Shown in pieces: positions 1 through 6,260 of a stretch of DNA of 8,391 nucleotides. Source of the DNA: Pyrodictiaceae archaeon (lineage in GTDB: Archaea; Thermoproteota; Thermoprotei_A; Sulfolobales; Pyrodictiaceae); the NCBI GenBank assembly GCA_027043685.1, contig JALUFI010000270.1:1-8391 (forward strand), in the 5' to 3' direction. The notes under the pieces were generated by a model. That model made no database searches and had not been told where the DNA came from. It was given only the letters and a program-made list of their open reading frames with translations. Both the position numbers and the translations under genes were made by a program. The first letter of the stretch is position 1; each line of letters opens with the position of its first letter.

Positions 1-1
1 C

Positions 2-817
2 TCCGAGACTGGGGCCCTGCAGGCCCTGGGGCTGCCGTGGCGGGAGCTGCCCGCCGGGGGGCTCCTCCACTGCCCCGGGGGCCCCGGCAGCTGCTACCTC
101 GACCGGCTCGCCGCCCCCGAGGAGCCCCTGCCCTGCGCCTTCGAGTACGTCTACTTCCTTCGCCCGGACAGCGTCTTCGAGGGCGTAGTGGCCCACGAGG
201 CCAGGAAGAGGATGGGCGCTCTCCTCGCACGCATGGATAGCGTGGAGGCCGACTTGGTCGCCCCGGTGCCGGATAGCGGGAGGAGCGCCGCCCTGGGCTA
301 CGCGGAGGAGAGAGGGCTCCCGCTAGACGAGGTGATCTACCTCAACAGGTTCGTGGGCCGGGCCTTCATCGCGGACCCCTCTGTGAGGAGGGCCAGGCTT
401 GGCATGAAGTACAGCGTGATACCCGGCAGCGTGGATGGCAAGCGGGTCGTGCTCGTAGACGACTCTATAGTGAGGGGCGACACGGCCAGGAGATTGGTCT
501 CGATGCTCCGGGCCGCGGGCGCTAGGGAGGTGCACCTCAGGAGCGCTGCCCCGCCCGTGGTGAGCCCCTGCTTCTTCGGCGTCGACATCCCGACTAGGAG
601 TGAGCTGGTCGCCCACGGGAGGAGCCAGGAGGAGGTCGCGTCCATAGTGGGCGCTGACTCCGTGCTCTACAACACTGTGGCTAACCTCGAGAAGGCCGTG
701 GGTAGGAGGCTCTGCATGGGGTGCTTCACCGCCGTGTACCCCATGCCGCTGGATGTCGCGTTTCTTGAGCAGGTCTTCGGCTACTCGAGGAGGAGGGGTG
801 CGGCCCGGGTGGGGTGA
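2..817 (+). CDS. purF: Amidophosphoribosyltransferase (PurF), C-terminal part, 5' end outside window
   Basis: Catalyses the first committed step of purine synthesis: PRPP plus glutamine to phosphoribosylamine. The reading frame is open from base 2, so the glutaminase half is mostly missing and 271 residues remain. Seen: SETGAL at fragment residues 1-6 (PurF 'SETCAL'), CAFEYVYFLRPDS at 45-57, the PVPDSGR..ALGYAEE region near 88-103, a canonical PRPP loop VLVDDSIVRGDT at 150-161, and a terminal CMGCFTAVYP. Cys45, Cys190, Cys238 and Cys241 match in context and spacing (145, 48, 3) the four [4Fe-4S] ligands of Bacillus-type PurF (236, 382, 442, 445), so this is probably an Fe-S enzyme. It ends in TGA directly before the PurF-like gene, in the same frame. 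The catalytic Cys1 cannot be checked here. Confidence 0.96.
   Translation, partial: SETGALQALGLPWRELPAGGLLHCPGGPGSCYLDRLAAPEEPLPCAFEYVYFLRPDSVFEGVVAHEARKRMGALLARMDSVEADLVAPVPDSGRSAALGYAEERGLPLDEVIYLNRFVGRAFIADPSVRRARLGMKYSVIPGSVDGKRVVLVDDSIVRGDTARRLVSMLRAAGAREVHLRSAAPPVVSPCFFGVDIPTRSELVAHGRSQEEVASIVGADSVLYNTVANLEKAVGRRLCMGCFTAVYPMPLDVAFLEQVFGYSRRRGAARVG
811..817 (+). promoter_or_regulatory. Ribosome-binding site overlapping the purF stop codon
   Basis: GGGGTGA, whose TGA (815-817) is the purF stop. It complements the UCACC of the archaeal 16S rRNA tail. Six bases (818-823) separate it from TTG at 824, the same spacing as at three other starts in this window. GTG at 818 touches the motif with no spacer, so this site favours 824 as the start of the PurF paralog. 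Confidence 0.6.
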
Positions 818-823
818 GTGGTC

Positions 824-2029
824 TTGGGTCTCCTGCTGGCCTACTTCTACGAGAGGGACCAGGACGCGTCTAGGTACGCCTACTACGGGGTCATGGGGCT
901 GAGGCACCGGGGCACCGTGGCGGAGGCCGTGGCGGCCACGCCGGGAGGCGGCCTCGTGGCGGAGAGGCTGGAGCCCTGGAGGGAGGGCTTCACCCTGCCC
1001 CGGGGATACGCCGTCGCGGCCGCGTTCCAGCCCTCCGCGAGGCTCCATGTCTACGCGGGCGAGGCGGCCGCGCTCGTTGACGGTGGGTGCCCGCCGGGGC
1101 CCCTGGCGCGGGCCGCCGCCGAGAAGGGGCTGCGGGAGGCAGCGGAGATGGTTGCAGGCGATGCCAGGTACGCGCCCTGCGCCGCCATAGTGTTGACGAG
1201 GAGTGGCGGCTACGCGGCCGGGAGGGGCTACGAGTCAAGGAGGCCCCTCAGCCTCGGCGGCTACGGCTTCGAGGCCCTCTACGCAGCCACGGAGACGGCG
1301 CCGATAACCCTCATGGGTGGCAGGTGGAGCCACGACATCGGCGCCGGCGAGGCCGTGTACGGCGACGCAGAGGTCTTCGAGGAGGTGAGGCTGGGCGGCA
1401 CGCGGCGCACCTCACTCTTCGAGTACATCTACCTGGCTAGGATGGATAGCTTCGTGGACGGCGTGGACGTGTACCGGTTCCGGAGGGAGATGGGGGCTAG
1501 GCTCGCGCGGAGCCACGGCGTGGAGGCCGACGTCGTCGTCGGTGTCCCGGAGACTGCGCTCCCCTACGCTCTGGGCTACGCGGAGGCCTCCGGGGCTAGG
1601 CTCGAGCTGGGCTTCGTCTCCACAGTAGGCAGGGTCCGCACCGCTGTGGCGCAGCTCCCGCCCGGGGAGAGGGCGAGGCTCCTCAGCCTGAAGCTCAACC
1701 CGGTGCCCAGCGTCTTCGAGGCCGCCAGGGTTGTCGTCGTAGACGACAGCGTGGTCACGGGGTTGACGCTGAAGGTCGTGGTTCAGAGGCTCCGCCGCCT
1801 CCACGGCGCCAGGGAGGTGCACGCCGCCGTCTCGAGCCCCAGGCTGGTGAGGCCCTGCCCCTTCCAGGTCCAGGTCCTCGACGAGGAGGCGCTTGTCGCA
1901 AGACACCTTGACGACGATGAGATAGCCCGCGTCCTTGACGTTGACAGCCTTGCATGGCTCCCCCTGGGCGAGACCGTCTCATACCTCTCTGGCCACGGGA
2001 TAGAACCCTGCACGCACTGCATGGGGTGA
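824..2029 (+). CDS. PurF-like paralog lacking glutaminase residues (probable pseudo-amidotransferase)
   Basis: A 401-residue protein from TTG 824; GTG 818 would add two residues. It follows the PurF layout: LRHRGT at 26-31 (PurF 'LQHRGQ'), TETAPI where PurF has SETCAL, FEYIYLARMDS from 199, VPETALPYALGYAEA in place of VPDSGRPAALGYAEE, KLNPV, then VVVVDDSVVTG at 303-313. The N-terminus reads M-G-L-L-L, where PurF has Cys1 as the Ntn nucleophile, and no RYST (Arg73) or HNGN (Asn101) motif is visible. Glutamine hydrolysis is therefore unlikely. In the PRPP loop, DDSIVRGTT has become DDSVVTGLT, and the NR before VGR is ST. Cys345, Cys396 and Cys399 match three Fe-S ligands; the fourth is Ser197. 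The frame is intact and the motifs are selectively conserved, so this is not simple decay. It could be a regulatory or scaffold partner of PurF, an ammonia-using variant, or a distinct phosphoribosyltransferase; no function is assigned. Confidence 0.85.
   Translation: MGLLLAYFYERDQDASRYAYYGVMGLRHRGTVAEAVAATPGGGLVAERLEPWREGFTLPRGYAVAAAFQPSARLHVYAGEAAALVDGGCPPGPLARAAAEKGLREAAEMVAGDARYAPCAAIVLTRSGGYAAGRGYESRRPLSLGGYGFEALYAATETAPITLMGGRWSHDIGAGEAVYGDAEVFEEVRLGGTRRTSLFEYIYLARMDSFVDGVDVYRFRREMGARLARSHGVEADVVVGVPETALPYALGYAEASGARLELGFVSTVGRVRTAVAQLPPGERARLLSLKLNPVPSVFEAARVVVVDDSVVTGLTLKVVVQRLRRLHGAREVHAAVSSPRLVRPCPFQVQVLDEEALVARHLDDDEIARVLDVDSLAWLPLGETVSYLSGHGIEPCTHCMG
2023..2029 (+). promoter_or_regulatory. 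Ribosome-binding site of purD, overlapping the upstream stop
   Basis: GGGGTGA, with TGA 2027-2029 being the stop of the PurF paralog. Six bases (ACCGCG) precede GTG 2036. It supports GTG 2036 as the purD start and suggests that ribosomes finishing the paralog restart on purD. Confidence 0.65.
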
Positions 2030-2035
2030 ACCGCG

Positions 2036-3517
2036 GTGAGGGTCCTGCTCGTCGGGGACGGTGCCAGGGAGCACGCCCTGGCGCTCCTCATGGCTAGGAG
2101 CAGCGCCGAGCCAAGGATAGCCGCGCTGATGAAGAACCACAACCCGGGCATCGAGCGGGTAGCCCTGGAGACCGGCGGCAGGGTCTACCACGGCTCCCCG
2201 ACCTCGCCGGAGGACGCCGTGAGGGCCGCCGAGGACTACGGCGCGGAGCTGGTGGTTATTGGGCCCGAGGAGCCCCTCTTCGCCGGCGTCGCGGACACGC
2301 TACGGGAGAGGGGGTTCCCGGTCTTCGGCGCCGGCAAGGCCTCTGCCATGATAGAGATGGATAAGGTGTACGCAAGGGAGCTGATGTGGAGGCACCGCAT
2401 CCCGGGCAGGCTGAGGTTCCGGGGCTTCAGCAGCCCCGAGGAGGCCGCAGAGTACGCGAGGGCGGCGGGAGACGTCGTGGTGAAGCCGGCGAGGCAGGCG
2501 GGGGGCCGCGGAGTCAGGGTGTTCGCCCAGCCCATGGAGCACATCGAGGCAGGGGAGGCAGCCGCAGGCTACGCGGCCAGGCTCGCCGAGGAGATGAGGA
2601 AGAGGTACCAGGGGCTCCGCTACACGGTTATAGTCGAGGAGAGGGTGGACGGCGTCGAGTACACCGTCCCCGTGGTGAGCGACGGCGAGACCGTCGTGGC
2701 GCTGCCCGCTGCCCAGGACAACCCCCACCTATTCCCCTACGACACCGGGCCCGAGACCGGCGGCATGGGGGCGATAGCGGGGCCTGCCCCGCTCCTCCCA
2801 TTCCTCGAGCAGAGCGAGTACCGCGAGACCCTCGAGATACTCAGGAAGACCCTGGAGGCCCTCCGCGGGGAGACCGGGGAGCCCTACAGGGGCGCGCTGA
2901 GCGGCCAGATGATGCTCACCGGCCTCTGGGGCCCCGTGGTGATAGAGTACTATGCTCGGCTGGGCGACCCCGAGACGAGCACGCTGCTACCCCTCGTGGA
3001 GAGCGACTTCCTGGAGCTGCTTGACCGCGCCGCCCGTAGGAGGCTCGCCGGCTACAGGCTGGAGGCGAGGGAAGACGTCTACGTCGTCGTGAAGGCTCTG
3101 GCGCCCGCCGGGTACCCCCTTAACCGGGGCAGAGCCCGGGGCCACCCAGTCGCCTTTGACGTCGACGCCGCCAGGGAGAGGGGCTGCGAACTCCTAGTCG
3201 GGGGAGTAACGAGGAGCAGCGACGGCGGCTTCGTCACCACGGGCTCTAGGGTCGCCGAGGTTGTGTGCTGGAGCAGCCTGGGCCACGAGGACGCCTCCAG
3301 GCGAGCTGAGGAGATGATAGCGTCCGGGGCGGTGAGGCTCCTGGACGGCCACCCCCTCGTCCACCGCTGGGACGTAGGGAGCGGCGAGCAGCTCACATGG
3401 AGAATGAGGATGGCTGAGCTAGCTAGGACGAGTTACCGGAGGAGGCGCGAGAAGGGCCTAACCAGGGTCTACGACTGGGTATCCGGCAAGGGCCTCATAG
3501 TACATGACTACTCCTAG
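2036..3517 (+). CDS. purD: Phosphoribosylamine-glycine ligase (GAR synthetase, PurD)
   Basis: ATP-grasp enzyme joining phosphoribosylamine and glycine into GAR, using the unstable product of PurF. Seen: N-terminal GDGAREHA (7-14), IGPEEPL (75-81), the ATP-binding strand KPARQAGGRGV (150-160), AQDNPHLFPYDTGPETGGMG (226-245), YRGALSGQMM (284-293) as in archaeal PurD, and IEYYARLGDPET (303-314). The last motif normally reads E-F-N-x-R-F-GDPE, where Glu and Asn bind metal; here Asn is Tyr306. The usual PurD core ends near HRWDVGS (443-449), comparable to 'YRRDIG' in bacterial enzymes. About 44 further, Arg-rich residues follow, making 493 in all against roughly 420-430 in bacteria. GTG 2036 is chosen because a GGTGA site lies 6 bases upstream and VLLVGDGAREHA follows at once. 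Probably co-transcribed with both PurF-type genes. Confidence 0.95.
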   Translation: MRVLLVGDGAREHALALLMARSSAEPRIAALMKNHNPGIERVALETGGRVYHGSPTSPEDAVRAAEDYGAELVVIGPEEPLFAGVADTLRERGFPVFGAGKASAMIEMDKVYARELMWRHRIPGRLRFRGFSSPEEAAEYARAAGDVVVKPARQAGGRGVRVFAQPMEHIEAGEAAAGYAARLAEEMRKRYQGLRYTVIVEERVDGVEYTVPVVSDGETVVALPAAQDNPHLFPYDTGPETGGMGAIAGPAPLLPFLEQSEYRETLEILRKTLEALRGETGEPYRGALSGQMMLTGLWGPVVIEYYARLGDPETSTLLPLVESDFLELLDRAARRRLAGYRLEAREDVYVVVKALAPAGYPLNRGRARGHPVAFDVDAARERGCELLVGGVTRSSDGGFVTTGSRVAEVVCWSSLGHEDASRRAEEMIASGAVRLLDGHPLVHRWDVGSGEQLTWRMRMAELARTSYRRRREKGLTRVYDWVSGKGLIVHDYS

Positions 3518-3541
3518 CCGTTTCTTCACGGGCTACGCGTC

Positions 3542-4813
3542 ATGATTCCTCCATGTAGCCGTGGGGTGTCCCTCGGGTTGCCGTGCGCGCCTAGGAGCGA
3601 GCTGCCCAGCCCCCTGGGCCCCGGCGCGGCCCGAATCCTCCTACTGGGTGGAGGCGAGCTGGGCAAGGAGGTCGTGATTGAGGCGCAGCGCCTCGGACTG
3701 GAGACTGTGGTTGTTGACCGCTACTACGGCGCCCCGGCTATGCAGGTGGCGCACCGGAGCTACGTGGTGAACATGCTCGACAAGGGGGCTGTCAAGGCTA
3801 TAGTGGAGAGGGAGAAGCCCATAGCGGTCATACCCGAGATTGAGGCGATAAGCACGGAGGCCCTCGAGGAGCTTGAGAGGGAGGGCTACTGCGTAGTCCC
3901 CAACGCGGCCGCCGTCAAGATAGCGATGAACCGCATCGAGCTGAGGCGCTGGGCCGCGGAGCGCCTGGGGCTCCCCACCACGAGGTACGCCTTCGCCTCC
4001 AACGAGGAGGAGGCCTACGAGGCCTGCGAGAAAGTGGGCTACCCCTGCCTATTGAAGCCGGAGATGAGCAGCAGCGGGCACGGCCACGTCCGCGTCGACG
4101 AGGGCTCCAGGGAGGCGGTGTACCGGGCGTACCGGGAGTCGGTGAGCCATGCGAGGGGCGCGAGCAGGAGGGTCATAGTGGAGGAGTACGTGAGGCTCGA
4201 AACAGAGTTCACTGTGCTTGCGTACCGCTGGTTCGACGGAGAGAGGATAGCCACCTCGGCCATGGAGCCGGTCGAGCACTGGAGGTACGGCGAGTACCAC
4301 TACGTCGAGAGCTGGCAGCCCAGCACCCGGGACCCGCAGCTGCTCGGGAAGGCCGTCGAGATCGGGAGGAGGGTCGCCGAGGGCCTGGGCGGCGTCGGCG
4401 TGTTCGGCGTCGAGCTGCTCTACACCCGGGACGGCAGGCTCCTCTTCAGCGAGGTCGCCCCAAGGCCCCACGACACGGGCCTAGTGACGCTAGTGACGCA
4501 GAGCCTCAGCGAGTTCGCCGTCCACGCCAGGGCCGCCGCGGGGCTCCCCGTGCCGGAAGTCCAGCTCCTAGGCCCCGGCGCCAGCTGGGCCGTCTACACC
4601 GATCTCGACGGCGAGTGGTTCCCGGTGCTCCGGGGCGCCTCGGAGGCGCTGCGCATACCGGGCGTCGAGCTGCGGTGGTTCGGCAAGCCCGTGACTTACC
4701 CGGGGCGCCGCATGGCGGTCGTGCTGGCCCGGGCCGGGAGCGTGGAGGAGGCACGTCGCAGGGCGAGGAGAGCCGCTGAGCTGCTGAGGGTTGAGCCTAG
4801 GTCCGCGCAGTAG
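3542..4813 (+). CDS. purT: Formate-dependent GAR transformylase (PurT)
   Basis: ATP-grasp enzyme making formyl-GAR from GAR, formate and ATP; it replaces the folate-dependent PurN. Strong match along the whole length to E. coli PurT (392 residues): GGGELGKE (36-43), VDRYYGAPAMQVAHRS (58-73), IPEIEAIST (97-105), the ATP-grasp strand KPEMSSSGHG (172-181), ESWQP (256-260), FGVELL (288-293) and SEVAPRPHDTGLVTL (303-317). The C-terminal part includes RWFGKP and AVVLARA, as in the family. The start is uncertain. ATG 3542, 24 bases after purD, has no ribosome-binding site and gives an N-terminus about 16 residues longer than E. coli. GTG 3566 or TTG 3578 (weak GGGGTG at 3563-3568) are alternatives, the latter giving 411 residues. 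No TATA-like box is seen in the short gap, so it is probably the last gene of the purine operon. Confidence 0.95.
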   Translation: MIPPCSRGVSLGLPCAPRSELPSPLGPGAARILLLGGGELGKEVVIEAQRLGLETVVVDRYYGAPAMQVAHRSYVVNMLDKGAVKAIVEREKPIAVIPEIEAISTEALEELEREGYCVVPNAAAVKIAMNRIELRRWAAERLGLPTTRYAFASNEEEAYEACEKVGYPCLLKPEMSSSGHGHVRVDEGSREAVYRAYRESVSHARGASRRVIVEEYVRLETEFTVLAYRWFDGERIATSAMEPVEHWRYGEYHYVESWQPSTRDPQLLGKAVEIGRRVAEGLGGVGVFGVELLYTRDGRLLFSEVAPRPHDTGLVTLVTQSLSEFAVHARAAAGLPVPEVQLLGPGASWAVYTDLDGEWFPVLRGASEALRIPGVELRWFGKPVTYPGRRMAVVLARAGSVEEARRRARRAAELLRVEPRSAQ

Positions 4814-4820
4814 CTCTCCC

Positions 4821-5114
4821 TTATCCTGCGCCTATCCCTTGTTTTCTCCCCTTCTGCTGTGCCTCCGTCTCCCCGCTGCTGGTCCTCTTCTCAAGCTTCT
4901 CTAGGACCAGCCAGTCACGGAGCAGCGTCACCGCGGCAGCAGTTGAGGTGAAGCCCGCGAGCCCCGCCATTAGACCAGCCAGTACCCTAGGGGGCTCCGC
5001 GGCGAGCCAGGCAACGCTCGCATTGAAAAACGCGTAGCCCATGTAGGCGAAAAAGAGCCCGACGATCAGCGAGACCAGGGACCGGGCCAATGACACGATA
5101 TCCCTTGAGGCCAA
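4821..5114 (-). CDS. Small two-helix membrane protein, unknown function
   Basis: A 97-residue protein with no family I recognise. Two hydrophobic segments (about 12-33 and 43-65) suggest two membrane helices, followed by a charged, soluble tail of about 30 residues rich in Lys, Glu, Gln and Gly. Both ends would then face the same side, probably the cytoplasm. It starts at TTG 5114: GGGGGTGA lies 6 bases upstream and its TGA is the stop of the preceding 379-residue membrane protein, so the pair is probably translationally coupled. It is the last visible gene of the minus-strand DUF58 operon, and its TAA is 7 bases from the purT stop. It may be an accessory subunit of the membrane complex, which is inferred from position only. 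Confidence 0.75.
   Translation of the reverse strand: MASRDIVSLARSLVSLIVGLFFAYMGYAFFNASVAWLAAEPPRVLAGLMAGLAGFTSTAAAVTLLRDWLVLEKLEKRTSSGETEAQQKGRKQGIGAG
4837..4856 (+). terminator. T/C-rich tract, possible terminator of the purine operon
   Basis: Just 24 bases past the purT stop the plus strand becomes pyrimidine-rich with runs of T, including TTGTTTTCTCCCCTTCTG. Archaeal transcription often ends at T-rich non-template tracts without a hairpin. The tract lies inside the 3' end of the convergent small gene, where the other strand encodes its Lys/Glu/Gln-rich tail, so the composition could instead reflect that coding need. Confidence 0.35.
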
Positions 5115-5120
5115 TAACGC

Positions 5121-5128
5121 TCACCCCC
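5121..5128 (-). promoter_or_regulatory. Ribosome-binding site of the small membrane protein, overlapping the upstream stop
   Basis: On the minus strand GGGGGTGA ends in the TGA stop of the 379-residue membrane protein gene. Six bases (GCGTTA) follow, then TTG 5114. This is the main reason for accepting the TTG start; the first internal ATG lies inside the first hydrophobic segment. Confidence 0.6.
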
Positions 5129-6260
5129 AGAGAAGCTTAGCCGCCAGCTTGAGGAACTCAGCTATGGACGCGAACCCCCTCTCGAGGACGCCCTCGTAGT
5201 AGGCAAGCCTGGCGGAGAGCATGGCGTCGACGCGGTAGAGAGGCGGCTGGCCCCCCGTGGCCGCCGCCCAGAGCACCCCCAGGTCCTTGCCGAGCCATCC
5301 CGGCTCCACGGTAGCTGTGTACGCGGTGAGCAGTAGTAGCAGCACGGCAGACGCGAACACCAGGGCCCTCCACCTGCCCGGTCGGTCACTGAGCAGGCCT
5401 AGTAACCACCAGGCGGCGAGGAGCCCCAGAGCCGTCAGCAGCGCAACCGCTGCCGGCCCCAGGGCGCCGAGCAGCGAGGCCACCGCGGTGTCGAGGAGGG
5501 CGGCTAGCGATAGGCCCAGGAGCAGCCCGGCAAGGCGGAGCCCCCACCGGAGCACACGGTGGTACCAGAGCATCCCCCTCCTAACCTGCTCGGCCTCGGC
5601 GAGCAGGCTGCGGGCCACAGCCGCCTGGGCCTCCACCGGCTCGGCTGCTGCGAGGTAGAGTAGCGGCGCTGCGACAATGGAGGCCAGGTAATAGAGACCC
5701 GCGGCTATGACCACTGCTAACACAAGCTTCGCGGTCGGACTCTCGGAGAGGAGCTTCAACACCAGCGCCCCAGGCCCCGTGAGCCCCCTGGGGGGTGTGA
5801 GCAGGGCCTCATACAGCCTCAACGCAAGCACGGCACCGTAGTAGGCTATGGCGGCGGAGAAGCCGTGAAGAAGCAGCGACAAAGCAGGCCACGGGACTCG
5901 GCGCCTCCCCTGGGAGGAGGAGGCTAAGCCGACTTCAAGCATGAGCGAGGCGTTGTAGAGGGCTGAGGAGGCTAAGAGCAACAGCACCGCGACGGCCGCC
6001 GAGGAGACGTCTACGCTGCCAACCGCAAGCAATGCCGCCAGAGCGACGCCAGCCGCCAGGTAGCCAGCGCCGGGGCGCTTGGCCACGACGAGGGCCGCGG
6101 CGGCCAGAGCAAGGCCCGGCGGCAGCAGCTCCCAGGCCTCTGCCACGAGGGTGTGGCTAGCCGCTCTCAGGGGCTGCTGCATAGGGGCAGCCGCGAGGAC
6201 GGCTAGTGCTGCGAGGACGGCGCTGGCCACGCGGAGGGCTAGGTGGCGGCGCTTGCTCAT
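5121..6260 (-). CDS. Polytopic membrane protein of the DUF58 operon, unknown function
   Basis: A 379-residue, very Ala/Leu-rich protein with about eight or nine hydrophobic segments (near 8-26, 48-60, 64-80, 86-107, 125-149, 178-205, 238-257, 262-290 and 298-316). After the segment ending near 205 comes a charged amphipathic stretch (EPVEAQAAVARSLLAEAEQVRR, 207-228, given in outline), probably a cytoplasmic helix. The C-terminal 60 residues after the last helix are mostly soluble or amphipathic. I do not recognise a catalytic motif or named family. ATG 6260 overlaps the TGA of the DUF58 gene by four bases (ATGA), with GGGGAGTGA just upstream, so it is translated with DUF58. Multi-spanning proteins are common companions of DUF58 proteins, so a role in the same envelope complex is likely but inferred. 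Confidence 0.85.
   Translation of the reverse strand: MSKRRHLALRVASAVLAALAVLAAAPMQQPLRAASHTLVAEAWELLPPGLALAAAALVVAKRPGAGYLAAGVALAALLAVGSVDVSSAAVAVLLLLASSALYNASLMLEVGLASSSQGRRRVPWPALSLLLHGFSAAIAYYGAVLALRLYEALLTPPRGLTGPGALVLKLLSESPTAKLVLAVVIAAGLYYLASIVAAPLLYLAAAEPVEAQAAVARSLLAEAEQVRRGMLWYHRVLRWGLRLAGLLLGLSLAALLDTAVASLLGALGPAAVALLTALGLLAAWWLLGLLSDRPGRWRALVFASAVLLLLLTAYTATVEPGWLGKDLGVLWAAATGGQPPLYRVDAMLSARLAYYEGVLERGFASIAEFLKLAAKLLWG

Noticed and set aside
323..1048. Long minus-strand open frame (241 codons) opposite purF and its paralog
   Set aside because: It is rich in Pro, His, Arg and Gly with no recognisable motif, and it spans the junction of two well-supported genes on the other strand. 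GC-rich coding DNA commonly leaves the opposite strand open.
818..2029. PurF paralog as a decaying pseudogene
   Set aside because: There is no frameshift or stop over 401 codons, the losses are concentrated at the glutaminase and PRPP-loop residues while structural motifs and CxxC remain, and codon use matches its neighbours.
2386..3024. Plus-strand open frame of 212 codons inside purD
   Set aside because: Arg/Gly/Pro-rich composition typical of a shifted frame, and purD is continuous and strongly conserved through it.
3518..3541. Possible separate promoter for purT
   Set aside because: The 24-base gap and the end of purD show no TATA-like or BRE-like element at the expected distance.
4482..4499. 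Tandem repeat of CTAGTGACG
   Set aside because: It encodes LVTLVT, part of the conserved PurT segment (E. coli has a similar MVTLIS), so it reflects protein conservation.
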